Part shown: positions 16,921 to 24,709 of the stretch, in pieces | How the letters are laid out: each line of letters begins with the position of its first letter | How positions within the stretch are numbered: position 1 is the stretch's first letter | Assembly (NCBI RefSeq): GCF_017565705.1 | Contig: NZ_JAGDYL010000009.1 | Location: 54,524 to 118,523, forward strand | Source of the DNA: Leucobacter ruminantium | Lineage (GTDB): Bacteria; Actinomycetota; Actinomycetes; Actinomycetales; Microbacteriaceae | DNA length: 64,000 nucleotides | Direction: 5' to 3' | Program-made: the position numbers and the translations under genes | The notes under the pieces: generated by a model | Database searches by the model: none | Told to the model about the DNA's origin: nothing | The model's input: the letters and a program-made list of their open reading frames with translations, nothing else

Positions 16921-17559
16921 GTGATCTTCAAGCGGAGGAAGGAGACCGTGCAGCCGGTCGGGCTCTCGTTCAGGAGTTCCTCGCTGACCGCGGTGAACCT
17001 CGACCCGGGCGACTGCAGGTGGATCGACGTGCTCCGCTATTCGATCGCACGCGGGGGAGACGATCGCGAGATCCTCCGCGCACTCATCGCAACCCCCGGA
17101 TACGCTCACTCCTATGCCCGGCCGCGCCTGAACCCGACCCGCGAGGAGAGCGAGGACATCCACGGCCCGTACCGGCGCACCCACATCCGCGAATCCCACT
17201 ACCGGCGCATCGACAGCGCCGCCGCGCGTGAAGAGCTTCACGATTGGATCTTCGACCCCGACGCACTGAGTCCCGCCGACGCGCCGCCTACGCCCACTCC
17301 GGATAATCGGGTGCTCGCGGAGATGATCGCGACGTCGCAGCCGATCACCACGGATGACGTCGTACATCTCAGCCCCGACGTCCCGCCGATCCTCGAGTGG
17401 ATACTCGACGACTCCCGCCGCCTGTACCGCTTGGATGATCTGCGCGAGATCGCCGAGCACGACTGGGGATGGGTCGTCGGGGCTCTCGGATACATCGAGA
17501 TCGCCTCCATCTCGGCTGACGGGAGCGAGGTCGCGCTGCTCGTGGCCAGCGACGACTGA
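16921..17559 (+). CDS. Uncharacterised protein
   Basis: 212 residues, no recognised domain. Soluble, rich in Asp, Arg and Pro; contains YAHSYARPRLNPTREESEDIH-like charged stretch and a C-terminal half with LSPDVPPILEWILDD and YIEIASISADGSEVALLV. No signal peptide or membrane span. Start is GTG at 16921 after a -10-like hexamer; an in-frame GTG at 16948 preceded by GGAGGAAGGAG is a plausible alternative that would remove nine residues. It is monocistronic, followed by a hairpin. No function proposed. Confidence 0.65.
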   Translation: MIFKRRKETVQPVGLSFRSSSLTAVNLDPGDCRWIDVLRYSIARGGDDREILRALIATPGYAHSYARPRLNPTREESEDIHGPYRRTHIRESHYRRIDSAAAREELHDWIFDPDALSPADAPPTPTPDNRVLAEMIATSQPITTDDVVHLSPDVPPILEWILDDSRRLYRLDDLREIAEHDWGWVVGALGYIEIASISADGSEVALLVASDD

Positions 17560-17611
17560 CGGCTGGTGTCGCCCCGCCTGCTCCTTCCCGCGCGTACTCG
17601 CGCGCAATGTT

Positions 17612-17654
17612 GCAGTAGTGGGGGTCGGCAGCGCGTTCTCACCCCATCTACTGC
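17612..17654 (+). terminator. Hairpin after the hypothetical gene
   Basis: GCAGTAGTGGGG (17612-17623) pairs with CCCCATCTACTGC (17642-17654) with one bulged base. No T-tract follows, so terminator strength is uncertain. The rest of 17560-17899 holds only the repeats and hairpins listed here; I see no gene in it. Confidence 0.45.
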
Positions 17655-17690
17655 GTTATTGCGGCAGAGAGAAGGGACACCGGGAGCGTA

Positions 17691-17757
17691 GGAAAGCGGT
17701 AAGCCCTGCGGTGCACGGGGCGGGGAACTGAAGGGGTCGACGGGAATCGAACCCCGG
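17691..17757. repeat. Partial copy of the tRNA-Gly 3' end (copy 1)
   Basis: This ~66-base segment aligns without gaps (offset 171) over most of its length to 17861-17927, which contains the T-arm, acceptor 3' strand and downstream flank of tRNA-Gly. Shared blocks include GCCCTGCGGTGCAC and CGACGGGAATCGAACCC. The 5' half of a tRNA is absent here, so it is a fragment, not a second tRNA. Confidence 0.7.
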
Positions 17758-17770
17758 CCGCGCGCTGGGA

Positions 17771-17820
17771 GCGAAGCGGAGCTTCGCGCGCGCACGCCGC
17801 CGGTGCCGCTTGCGGCACCG
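17771..17820. other. Two adjacent hairpins downstream of tRNA-Gly
   Basis: GCGAAGC-GGA-GCTTCGC (17771-17787) and CGGTGCCGC-TT-GCGGCACCG (17801-17820) are perfect stems lying 3' of the minus-strand tRNA, between the two tRNA-end copies. They may end the tRNA transcript but lack a T-tract. Confidence 0.45.
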
Positions 17821-17860
17821 GTTCCGGGTTCAGGATGAGCCCGGAGGCCCGACGGGTTGC

Positions 17861-17927
17861 TGGAAGCGGGAGAGCCCTGCGGTGCACAGGATGGGGAAGT
17901 GGAGGGGCCGACGGGAATCGAACCCGC
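17861..17927. repeat. tRNA-Gly 3' end and flank (copy 2)
   Basis: Direct-repeat partner of 17691-17757; this copy includes the functional tRNA 3' half (17900-17927) plus 39 bases of 3' flank. Confidence 0.7.
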
Positions 17928-17973
17928 GTTCTCAGCTTGGGAAGCTGATGTCTTACCATTAGACGACGGCCCC
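17900..17973 (-). tRNA. tRNA-Gly (anticodon CCC)
   Basis: Minus-strand cloverleaf: acceptor GGGGCCG pairs with CGGCCCC, D-arm around TCTAATGGTAAGA, anticodon stem TCAGC/GCTGA enclosing loop TTCCCAA (anticodon CCC), T-arm GCGGG-TTCGATT-CCCGT, and encoded CCA at 17900-17902. It reads GGG codons. Confidence 0.93.
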
Positions 17974-18085
17974 GAAGAGGGCGCTGTCGAGGCGTCGCCT
18001 CGACTCGTCTACCCTAGCAGAACCGCGGGGTGCGACTTGGCACACCGCACCGCTACCGAGTGCGAGCCGGCGCGGCGCCGAACGC

Positions 18086-19372
18086 TTACCCCTCGGGCGC
18101 CTCCTCGGCGGGAGCCGGCTGGCAGACGGCGGCACCCGCGAGCGCGGTGGCCTGGTCCTCTGCGCTCCACGGCACCTCGACGCCGCCGCCCGATCCGCCC
18201 GAGATGGCTGCGATCTGCAGCGCGAGCGCACGTGCGAAGCCGGCACCGGCGGTCGAGTTGTTCAGCGTCACGACCACGGTGTATCCCGAGGTGGGGTCGT
18301 GGTAGGCGGCGGTGATGGTGCCGGTGATGGCGCCGCTGCGACCGTAGAGCGGCCCCATCTTCTCCATGCCGAAGCTCCACTGCGGATCCGACGCGTCGAC
18401 CTCGGTGGTCGGGTTGCCCTCGGCGTCGCGCTCGGGGTTCTTCGTCGGGTTCGCCTCGGTGACGAGCTTCTTGCCTGCCTTGCCGCCGAAGCCGCCGTCG
18501 AGGTAGTGCTCGTAGAAGTTCTTGAGATCGGTCACCGTGGTCACCGTGGCGCCGGCCCCGGCGAGCATGGTCGGTGAGACCTCTTCCAGCTCGGTCGGAC
18601 CGGCGTCGCAGACCGCCTGGCCGCCGGCCACCGGATAGGCGAGTGCCTTCATCGTGGTGCCCGAGACCGTGTTGCTGTTCTGCGGCGGGTAGTAGCTGGA
18701 GCTCATGCCCGCTCGGTCGTAGACGCGGTCGGAGAGCAGCGCGGGCAGCTCTTCCGCGCTCTTCACGCGCAGCGCGCGGCCGAGCAGCACGGCGTTCGTG
18801 TCGGACTGGTGGAAGTCGAGGCCGGGCCATGACAGCGGTGAGTGCGCGAGCCCCTCGGCGATGAGCTCCTGCTCGGGCCAGGGGCGCGTGGGGTTGTCGA
18901 CGAAGATCTGGCTGTACGCGCCCTTGTAATCGGCCAGCCCGGAGCGCATGTCGCAGAGCTGCTGGTAGGTGATGTCCTCGAGCCCGCTCTGCCGCGGCAG
19001 ATCCTTCTTGACCTTGTCGTCGAGCTTCACCTCGCCCGACTCGACGAAGTCGAGCAGCAGTGCGCAGATGACCGGCTGGGTGGCCTGCGCGCCGCGGAAA
19101 CGGGTGCCGCCGTCGACCCCGTCCTCGCCGTAGCCGCGCACGTATTCGCCGTTCTCGCCCCAGACGCCGACGATGGCCTCCGATGAACCGCTCAGCTGCA
19201 TCGCCGACTCGACCGCGGCGTCGATGCTGCCCGAGAATCCCTCGTCGACGGTGTTCACGTCTCCCGATGGGGCGAACACGTCACCGCCGGTGCAGGCGGT
19301 CAATCCGAGCGCGGCGACGGCGAGGGTGCCGATGGCCGCGAGACGGGCGCGATGTGCGAGCCTCGGTATCAC
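18086..19372 (-). CDS. Secreted serine-hydrolase (class C beta-lactamase) fold lipoprotein, catalytic residues missing
   Basis: 428 residues with a lipoprotein signal (lipobox LTAC, Cys27). The class C beta-lactamase/DD-peptidase scaffold is recognisable (ITYQQLCDMRSGLADY, PGLDFHQSDTNAVLLGRAL) but all three active-site motifs are altered: the Ser-x-x-Lys position reads Gln96-Ala-Thr-Gln99, Tyr-x-Asn reads Gln189-Ser-Asp191, and His/Lys-Thr-Gly reads Arg345-Ser-Gly347. It is therefore probably a cell-surface pseudoenzyme, perhaps a peptidoglycan-binding or sensory protein. GTG start at 19372; divergent from the heme oxygenase gene. Confidence 0.8.
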   Translation of the reverse strand: MIPRLAHRARLAAIGTLAVAALGLTACTGGDVFAPSGDVNTVDEGFSGSIDAAVESAMQLSGSSEAIVGVWGENGEYVRGYGEDGVDGGTRFRGAQATQPVICALLLDFVESGEVKLDDKVKKDLPRQSGLEDITYQQLCDMRSGLADYKGAYSQIFVDNPTRPWPEQELIAEGLAHSPLSWPGLDFHQSDTNAVLLGRALRVKSAEELPALLSDRVYDRAGMSSSYYPPQNSNTVSGTTMKALAYPVAGGQAVCDAGPTELEEVSPTMLAGAGATVTTVTDLKNFYEHYLDGGFGGKAGKKLVTEANPTKNPERDAEGNPTTEVDASDPQWSFGMEKMGPLYGRSGAITGTITAAYHDPTSGYTVVVTLNNSTAGAGFARALALQIAAISGGSGGGVEVPWSAEDQATALAGAAVCQPAPAEEAPEG

Positions 19373-19489
19373 TGAACCGCCAATCTCCGCAGGGTCAAAA
19401 CATGCTGAGTCTACTGCGTCGTTCTGGGATATTCGCCGAGGAGTCCCGGAGCAGCCCGAACACAGCCGGAACGCGGCCGGTAGAGCGCG

Positions 19490-19505
19490 GTAAGGCTATC
19501 CTTAC
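19490..19505. promoter_or_regulatory. DtxR/IdeR-like iron box
   Basis: GTAAGGCTATCCTTAC: arms GTAAGG and CCTTAC are a perfect 6-bp inverted repeat around CTAT, like DtxR/IdeR operators (TTAGG...CCTAA type). It overlaps the promoter of the heme oxygenase gene and lies between it and the divergent lipoprotein gene, so iron-loaded repressor would shut off heme-iron acquisition. Inference from motif and target. Confidence 0.7.
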
Positions 19506-19517
19506 TAGACTGGAACG
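19506..19517 (+). promoter_or_regulatory. Leaderless-type promoter -10 for heme oxygenase
   Basis: TAGACT (19506-19511), six bases, GTG at 19518. The iron box abuts the hexamer directly. Confidence 0.5.
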
Positions 19518-20600
19518 GTGATGAACTTTGGTGCGGACGTGGTCGCCGGCGTGACCGGGCATATGAACGGCGATCATTCGGAGGACAATCTCCTGATCGC
19601 ACGCGCTTTCGGGTACCCGGGCGCGATGTCGAGCGAGATGATCGGCGTGAACGGCGAGGCCGGTGTCTGGCGCGTCTCGGACGATGCCGGCGAGCACGAG
19701 CTCTCGGTCCCGTGGCCCGGCGGCTCGATCTCCGAGCGCCCCCAGATCAGGCGAGAGGTCGTCGCCCTCTACCGTGCGGCGTGCGAGCGCCTGGGCGTCG
19801 AGCCGCGTCAGGAGCACGGCTCGGCCCCGGCGGTGCACGCCCATGGAGAGGTCGCCCACGGAGAGGCAGCGCACAGTGAGGCAGGGCCCCGTGCCGGTCA
19901 CGGCCGCCACGCGGCGGGCGACGAGGGATCAGCGCCGTCCGATGGCTCCGGCCAGAAGCCGTTCTCGCGCGTGCTCCGCGAGGGATCCTGGTCGGATCAC
20001 TCCGACAGCGAGGGCGCGACGTTCATGGAGGACATCATGCGCGGCCGCGGATCCCTCGCGGACTACGTCGACCTCGTCGCCCAGCACTACTTCATGTACG
20101 AGGCGCTCGAGGAGGCCGCTGCGAAGGTCGCCGACGACCCGGCGTTCACGGGCTTCCACTCGGAGGCGCTCGTGCGCCTGCCGGCGCTCGAAGCCGACCT
20201 CGCCCACCTCATCGGCCCCGACTGGCGCGAGCGCATCTCGGCCGTGCCCGCGACCGAGGCCTACGCCGCCCGCATGCGCGAGGTCGGCGACGAGGGGTGG
20301 GTCGCCGGCGTCGTCGCGCACCACTACACGCGCTACCTCGGCGACCTGTCCGGCGGCCAGTTCATCGCGAAGCGCGTGGCGCGCCAGCACGAGCTGCAGC
20401 ACGAGGGCATCGCCTTCTACGACTTCTCGGAGCTGGGATCCCTCACCGAGTTCAAGGACGGCTACCGCGCCGAGCTCGACCGCCTCGGCGCCTCGCTGAG
20501 CGCCGAGGAGCAGGCGCGCATGCTCGACGAGGTGCGCGCGGCCTACGCCTTCAACACCGCCGTCTTCGTCGACCTCGGTCGGGCCAAGGCGAACGCGTAG
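19518..20600 (+). CDS. DUF2470-heme oxygenase fusion protein
   Basis: 360 residues. N-terminal DUF2470 domain (VTGHMNGDHSEDNLLIARAF, about residues 12-31, to about 93), a His/Gly/Ser-rich linker (about 94-150), then a biliverdin-producing heme oxygenase domain with a His near its start (SWSDHSDSEG, probable proximal ligand) and the distal-helix signature YTRYLGDLSGGQF. It would release iron from heme. The DUF2470 part resembles the C-terminal domain of heme-utilisation (HutZ-like/ChuZ) proteins; the fusion may couple heme capture to cleavage. Behind an iron box. Confidence 0.85.
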   Translation: MMNFGADVVAGVTGHMNGDHSEDNLLIARAFGYPGAMSSEMIGVNGEAGVWRVSDDAGEHELSVPWPGGSISERPQIRREVVALYRAACERLGVEPRQEHGSAPAVHAHGEVAHGEAAHSEAGPRAGHGRHAAGDEGSAPSDGSGQKPFSRVLREGSWSDHSDSEGATFMEDIMRGRGSLADYVDLVAQHYFMYEALEEAAAKVADDPAFTGFHSEALVRLPALEADLAHLIGPDWRERISAVPATEAYAARMREVGDEGWVAGVVAHHYTRYLGDLSGGQFIAKRVARQHELQHEGIAFYDFSELGSLTEFKDGYRAELDRLGASLSAEEQARMLDEVRAAYAFNTAVFVDLGRAKANA

Positions 20601-20622
20601 AGCGGAGTCGGTCGGCCGCCGC

Positions 20623-21924
20623 TCAGCCCGCGGGCCGCTCCTTCGCGCTGCGCTCGCGGATGAAGCGCACCACGTTCGGGTCGACGATCACATCGCGGGG
20701 CTGCAGCGGGCGCTTCAGGTAGAGACCGTCGAGGGATCGCACGCGGCTCAGGGCGACGTACGTCTGCCCGGCCGAGAAGGCGCGCGGCCCGAGGTCGATG
20801 GCCGCCGCATCGTAGGTGTGCCCCTGCGATTTGTGGATGGTCACGGCCCAGGCGAGGCGCAGCGGGAACTGCTCGAACTCGGCCACGACCTCCTTCTCGA
20901 GCTTCTTGGTCTCGGGGTCGTAGCGGTAGCGGAAGCGCTCCCAGGTGGTCGGCTCCACCTCGAACTCCTCGGGGTCGTCGCCAGGCCGGTCGACCTCGAC
21001 CCACACCGTGCCGTCGATGCGCGAGACCGTGCCGATCGTGCCGTTCACCCAGCGGCCGTCGGGGTCGTTGCGCAGGAACATCACCTGCGCCCCAGGCTTC
21101 AGCTCGAGGATCTCGTCGGCCGGGTAGCTGTTCTCGCGGAACTCGCCGTTGATCTCGGCCACCGCCTTGAGCGCAGAGCCGCCGATCTCGGCGAGCCGCT
21201 CGGAGTTGATGCGGTTCACGGTCGCGTTGGTCGTCGCGAGCGTGATGACGTCGCGCGGTGCGGGGCGGGCTCCCGCACCGTTGAGCTCCTCCGCCTGATC
21301 CTCCGTGACGACGCCGAACCGCACGGCGCCGAGGATCTGCTTGAAGCGGTCGTCGCGCTGCCGGTGCACCTCGGTCAGCTCGATCACCGAGAGCGGTGTC
21401 GTCTGCCACACCCTCGCATCGAAGAACCACAGGGACCGGTAGGTGTCGGCGAAGTAGGCCCGCTCGTGCGGGTCGCGCGGCGGCACCGGAGGCAGCTGGA
21501 AGGGATCGCCGAACATGATGATCTGCGCGCCCCCGAAGGGATCGTGCTTCTTGCCGCGCGCGAGGCGCAGCGAGCGGTCGATCGCGTCCATGAGGTCGGC
21601 CGACACCATCGAGATCTCGTCGATCACGAGGGTGTCGATCGAGGCGAGCATCTTCTTGAGCTCGGACGGCTGGTCGAGGTCGTGGTCGGCGATGATGCCT
21701 GTGGGCAGGCGCAGCAGCGAGTGGATGGTCTGCCCGCCGACATTGAGCGCCGCGACACCGGTCGGCGCGCAGACCGCGATGATCTTCGAGGTGTTCCAGG
21801 CGAGGTGGTTCAGGATCGTCGACTTGCCCGTGCCCGCGCGGCCCGTCACGAAGATGTGCTCGCGCGTGTGCTCGATGCGCTCGTAGACGGCGAGCTGCTC
21901 GGCGGAGAGATCGGGGCGGGGCAC
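20623..21924 (-). CDS. PIF1/RecD-like DNA helicase
   Basis: 433 residues. Walker A GRAGTGKST (residues 28-36), Walker B VIDEISMVS (about 100-108), GDPFQLPPV (sensor/motif III), and C-terminal motifs LAWAVTIHKSQGHTYD and YVALSRVRSLDGLYL (motifs V, VI) fit a superfamily 1B PIF1-type helicase, a short bacterial form. It unwinds DNA with 5'-3' polarity in known relatives. GTG start follows TACCCT by six bases. It does not overlap its neighbours. Confidence 0.88.
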   Translation of the reverse strand: MPRPDLSAEQLAVYERIEHTREHIFVTGRAGTGKSTILNHLAWNTSKIIAVCAPTGVAALNVGGQTIHSLLRLPTGIIADHDLDQPSELKKMLASIDTLVIDEISMVSADLMDAIDRSLRLARGKKHDPFGGAQIIMFGDPFQLPPVPPRDPHERAYFADTYRSLWFFDARVWQTTPLSVIELTEVHRQRDDRFKQILGAVRFGVVTEDQAEELNGAGARPAPRDVITLATTNATVNRINSERLAEIGGSALKAVAEINGEFRENSYPADEILELKPGAQVMFLRNDPDGRWVNGTIGTVSRIDGTVWVEVDRPGDDPEEFEVEPTTWERFRYRYDPETKKLEKEVVAEFEQFPLRLAWAVTIHKSQGHTYDAAAIDLGPRAFSAGQTYVALSRVRSLDGLYLKRPLQPRDVIVDPNVVRFIRERSAKERPAG

Positions 21925-21962
21925 CCGTCAAGGGTACCGCCAGGGCGGGTGTGGCGGTGCCC
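21925..21962 (-). promoter_or_regulatory. Leaderless-type promoter of the helicase gene overlapping a hairpin
   Basis: TACCCT (21931-21936, minus strand) lies six bases before the GTG at 21924. The same bases belong to a hairpin, GGGTACCGCCA (21932-21942) with TGGCGGTGCCC (21952-21962), which could end the lipoprotein transcript coming from upstream. Confidence 0.45.
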
Positions 21963-21965
21963 GAC

Positions 21966-22005
21966 GGTTTCGACTCCCTCCTTCGTCAGTCGCTCAACCA
22001 GCGGG
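21966..22005. repeat. REP-like element, degenerate copy
   Basis: GGTTTCGACTCCCTCC... to TCGCTCAACCAGCGG: the two conserved ends of the GGTTGAGCG/CGAGTCGAAAC family facing each other without the second inverted partner. Confidence 0.6.
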
Positions 22006-22014
22006 GGTGGGGGG

Positions 22015-23196
22015 TCAGGCAGCGGGCAGCAGCACCGTCGTCGTGCCGGCCTGCTGCAGCACGATGAATCCAGCTTGCACGCGCACATCCGTCGACTCCG
22101 GGGTCGTCCAGCGCAGCACCTCCTCGCCCGCGTCGTCGATCATCACGAGGCTGTCGGTCTCGTCGTCGGGGAACAGCAGCAGCGATCCGTCAGCGCTCAC
22201 GGCCTGCACATCCAATATGGAACTCGGCAGCTCCTCGATCGGGCCGCGCTGCGTGGCGTAGTCCTCGTAGCCGGTGTCGAAGAGAGCCGGCCTGCCGTCG
22301 AGCCCCACGGCGGTGACCTTGTCGGCGGCGGCGAAATCTTCGACGCTGAAGGTGACGCCGTTCCGCGGCTTCGGGACGAAGCCGTAGACCGAGTGCTCCT
22401 TCGTGCGGGCGACCTCCTGGCCGTCGAGATCGAAGTACGCGTACTCGGGATCCGACTGGTTGATCTGCAGCACGTAGCCGTCGCTCGCCCACTGCACCTC
22501 GTGAGCCTCGATGCCCGTGAGCTTGTGGCGCCGCTCGCCGGTGCGCCCGTCGATCACCTCGATGCGGTCCTCGAGTCCGTACTCCACGCCGATCATCCCG
22601 TCGGCGAGCGGGGTCACGTCGCCGTTCACGACGCCCCGCTCCCACAAGACACCCGATGCCCCGATGCCGACGAGAACCCCGCCCGTGGCTTCGATGACGC
22701 GGATGCCGTCGAATTCGGACACGATGCGACCGCCGAGCGGCGAGGCCTCCAACTCGAATCGCTGCACCGTCTCGCCGGTCTCCGGGTCGGCGAACGACCA
22801 CGTGCCGCCGAGCGGGTCGCCGGGCAAGAGGAGCAGGGATCCCTCGCCGCTCACCGACCCCGCCGCGCAGCCGACGTCTTCGAGCTCCCACACCACGTCG
22901 CCGCTGCGCAGATCTCGGGCCTGCACCCGCGTCGTGCGGTCGGGTTTGACCTGCTGCTCTACCGCGAGCGTGCCCGCGATGCCGCAGAAATCGTTCGAGG
23001 TGGCGTAGAGCTGCACGGATCCCTCGCCGTATGCATCGTCGAACCAGCGGCCCTCGTCGCCCGTCGGGTGCAGCACGAGGCCGCCCGACCCCGGCTCGGA
23101 TTCCGTCGTGTCGGAAGGGGAGCAGCCGGCCAGCCCCGCGGTCAGCGCGAATGCCGCGACCGCGAGGGCGGCTGCGGCCCTGCCGCCGCTACGCAC
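22015..23196 (-). CDS. Beta-propeller-like lipoprotein of unknown function
   Basis: 393 residues. Lipoprotein signal with lipobox LAGC (about Cys25). The body has repeated four-strand blade patterns such as RDLRSGDVVWELEDV, IDGRTGERRHKL and MIDDAGEEVLRW, typical of PQQ-like/quinoprotein propellers without clear cofactor residues. It sits outside the membrane. The GTG start overlaps the stop of the upstream MFS gene by 8 bases, so the two are one transcript. Confidence 0.75.
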   Translation of the reverse strand: MRSGGRAAAALAVAAFALTAGLAGCSPSDTTESEPGSGGLVLHPTGDEGRWFDDAYGEGSVQLYATSNDFCGIAGTLAVEQQVKPDRTTRVQARDLRSGDVVWELEDVGCAAGSVSGEGSLLLLPGDPLGGTWSFADPETGETVQRFELEASPLGGRIVSEFDGIRVIEATGGVLVGIGASGVLWERGVVNGDVTPLADGMIGVEYGLEDRIEVIDGRTGERRHKLTGIEAHEVQWASDGYVLQINQSDPEYAYFDLDGQEVARTKEHSVYGFVPKPRNGVTFSVEDFAAADKVTAVGLDGRPALFDTGYEDYATQRGPIEELPSSILDVQAVSADGSLLLFPDDETDSLVMIDDAGEEVLRWTTPESTDVRVQAGFIVLQQAGTTTVLLPAA

Positions 23197-24511
23197 CGCT
23201 CGTCCGTTCCGCCCGCACCGGCAGCAGGAGCAGCAGCCCGATGAGCAGCACGAGTGCGATTCCGAGGATGCCGTAGATCGTGGAGCCGCCCAGCGCCACC
23301 GCGGCGGTGAACGCCGCGGGCGCGAGGAACGACACCGCGCGCCCGGTCGTCGCGTAGAGGCCGAAGATCTCGCCCTCGCGGCCGGGCGGGATGAGCCGTG
23401 CGAGGAACGAGCGCGACGCCGACTGCACCGGCCCCACGAAGACCGAGAGGGTGAGGCCGAACGTCCAGAACACCCAAGCGCCCAGCGGGTTGAGCAGGAA
23501 GATGAGCATGCCGCACACCACCATCAACAGGATGGAGAAGATCATCACGGTCTTCGCGCCGATGCGGTCCTCGAGATAGCCGAGCACGATGGTCGCGAGG
23601 CCGGCGACCACGTTCGCGGCGATCGCGAAGACGATGACCGTGGTGCTCTCGAAGCCGAAACCGAGGGCCGCGATGACGCCGGCGAAGGTGAAGACCCCGG
23701 CGAGGCCGTCGCGGAACACCGCGCTCGCGAAGAGGAAGAAGAGCGTCTGCCTCGCGTTGCGCCACAGGTCGGCGACCGTGCGGAAGAGATCCCGGTAGGC
23801 GGTGAGAAGGCCGCGGGCGGTGCCCGGCGCCTCCGGATCTGCGGGGATCTCGGGGACGGCGAAGAAGACGGGGATCGCGAACACCGCGAACCAGAGCGCG
23901 GCGACGACCATCGCAACACGCACGTTCCAGCCGCCCTCGCTGGTCACGCCGAACCAGCCGACCTCGGGGAAGATGAACCCGACGAGCAGCAGCGCGAGCA
24001 GCACGATCCCGCCGAGATAGCCCATGCCCCAGCCGAAGCCCGAGATCCTGCCGACGTTGCCGTTGTTCGCGATCTGGCCGAGCATCGCGTTGTAGCTGAC
24101 GCTCGCGAACTCGAAGGCGACGTTGCCGATCGCGAGCAGCACGAGGCCGAGGGTGAGGTAGCGCTGGTCGGGGGCGACCAGCACGAGCAGGGCCGTGCTG
24201 GCGACCGTGACGGCGGTGTTGATGCCGAGCCACGTCTTGCGACGGCCCGCCGCGTCGGAGAGGCGCCCGATCACGGGGGCGACGAGCGCGACGATCACGC
24301 CGGCGACGAGCAGTGCCGAGCCGAGCTTGGACGACACCTCGGCCTCGGGGCCGAAGGGCGCGCTCGTGAGGTAGACGGTGAAGACGAAGGTGGTGACGAC
24401 CGCCTGGAACGAGGCGGAGCCCCAATCCCAGAGCGACCAGGCCAGGACCCGGCCGCGATGCGTGCGCTCGGTGTGATGTGCCGCCTCGGCAACCGGACGT
24501 GGTTCGCTCAT
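23189..24511 (-). CDS. MFS transporter, UMF1/Atg22-like family
   Basis: 440 residues with about twelve membrane segments; begins VLAWSLWDWGSASFQAVVTTFVFTVYL, the UMF1 family opening, with GRLSDAAGRRK after helix 2 and SRSFLARLIPPGREGEIFGLYA in the second half. Substrate unknown. I set the start at ATG 24511, not at the upstream frame (24625), because a TACTCT hexamer lies six bases before it and the extra residues look non-coding. Divergent from the deglycase operon. Confidence 0.85.
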   Translation of the reverse strand: MSEPRPVAEAAHHTERTHRGRVLAWSLWDWGSASFQAVVTTFVFTVYLTSAPFGPEAEVSSKLGSALLVAGVIVALVAPVIGRLSDAAGRRKTWLGINTAVTVASTALLVLVAPDQRYLTLGLVLLAIGNVAFEFASVSYNAMLGQIANNGNVGRISGFGWGMGYLGGIVLLALLLVGFIFPEVGWFGVTSEGGWNVRVAMVVAALWFAVFAIPVFFAVPEIPADPEAPGTARGLLTAYRDLFRTVADLWRNARQTLFFLFASAVFRDGLAGVFTFAGVIAALGFGFESTTVIVFAIAANVVAGLATIVLGYLEDRIGAKTVMIFSILLMVVCGMLIFLLNPLGAWVFWTFGLTLSVFVGPVQSASRSFLARLIPPGREGEIFGLYATTGRAVSFLAPAAFTAAVALGGSTIYGILGIALVLLIGLLLLLPVRAERTSGA

Positions 24512-24523
24512 AGGGTCAGAGTA
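24512..24523 (-). promoter_or_regulatory. Leaderless-type promoter -10 for MFS gene
   Basis: Minus-strand TACTCT (24518-24523), six bases, ATG at 24511. Confidence 0.5.
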
Positions 24524-24609
24524 GTCGAGGGGTACGACACTCGGGGCCGCGGTGGGGAGATTGATGCGCAGCGGCCCCGTCTTGTGCCGGAGAGCATGGC
24601 GTGCCATGA

Positions 24610-24641
24610 TTGGTACCGATCCCAATTTGGTACCGGTACCA
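24610..24641. promoter_or_regulatory. Operator array upstream of the deglycase operon
   Basis: TGGTACCGGTACCA (24628-24641) is a perfect 14-base palindrome; a further copy of its half, TTGGTACCG, sits 17 bases upstream (24610-24618 versus 24627-24635). It lies 69-100 bases before the deglycase start and near the divergent MFS promoter. The LacI-type protein at 29719 is the obvious candidate ligand. Confidence 0.65.
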
Positions 24642-24709
24642 GACTGGTTCGACCATTGTGAACAGGCAGCGTCGCCACCCGAGAGGTGCGGCGCGATGAA
24701 AGGAGCAGC

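Noticed and set aside
17691..17800. A second tRNA gene
   Set aside because: Only the T-arm and acceptor 3' strand are present; no matching 5' acceptor strand or anticodon arm can be formed.
24628..24641. TGGTACCGGTACCA as a terminator hairpin
   Set aside because: No loop is possible without losing the stem, and it lies in a divergent promoter region next to a repeated half-site, so an operator is more likely.
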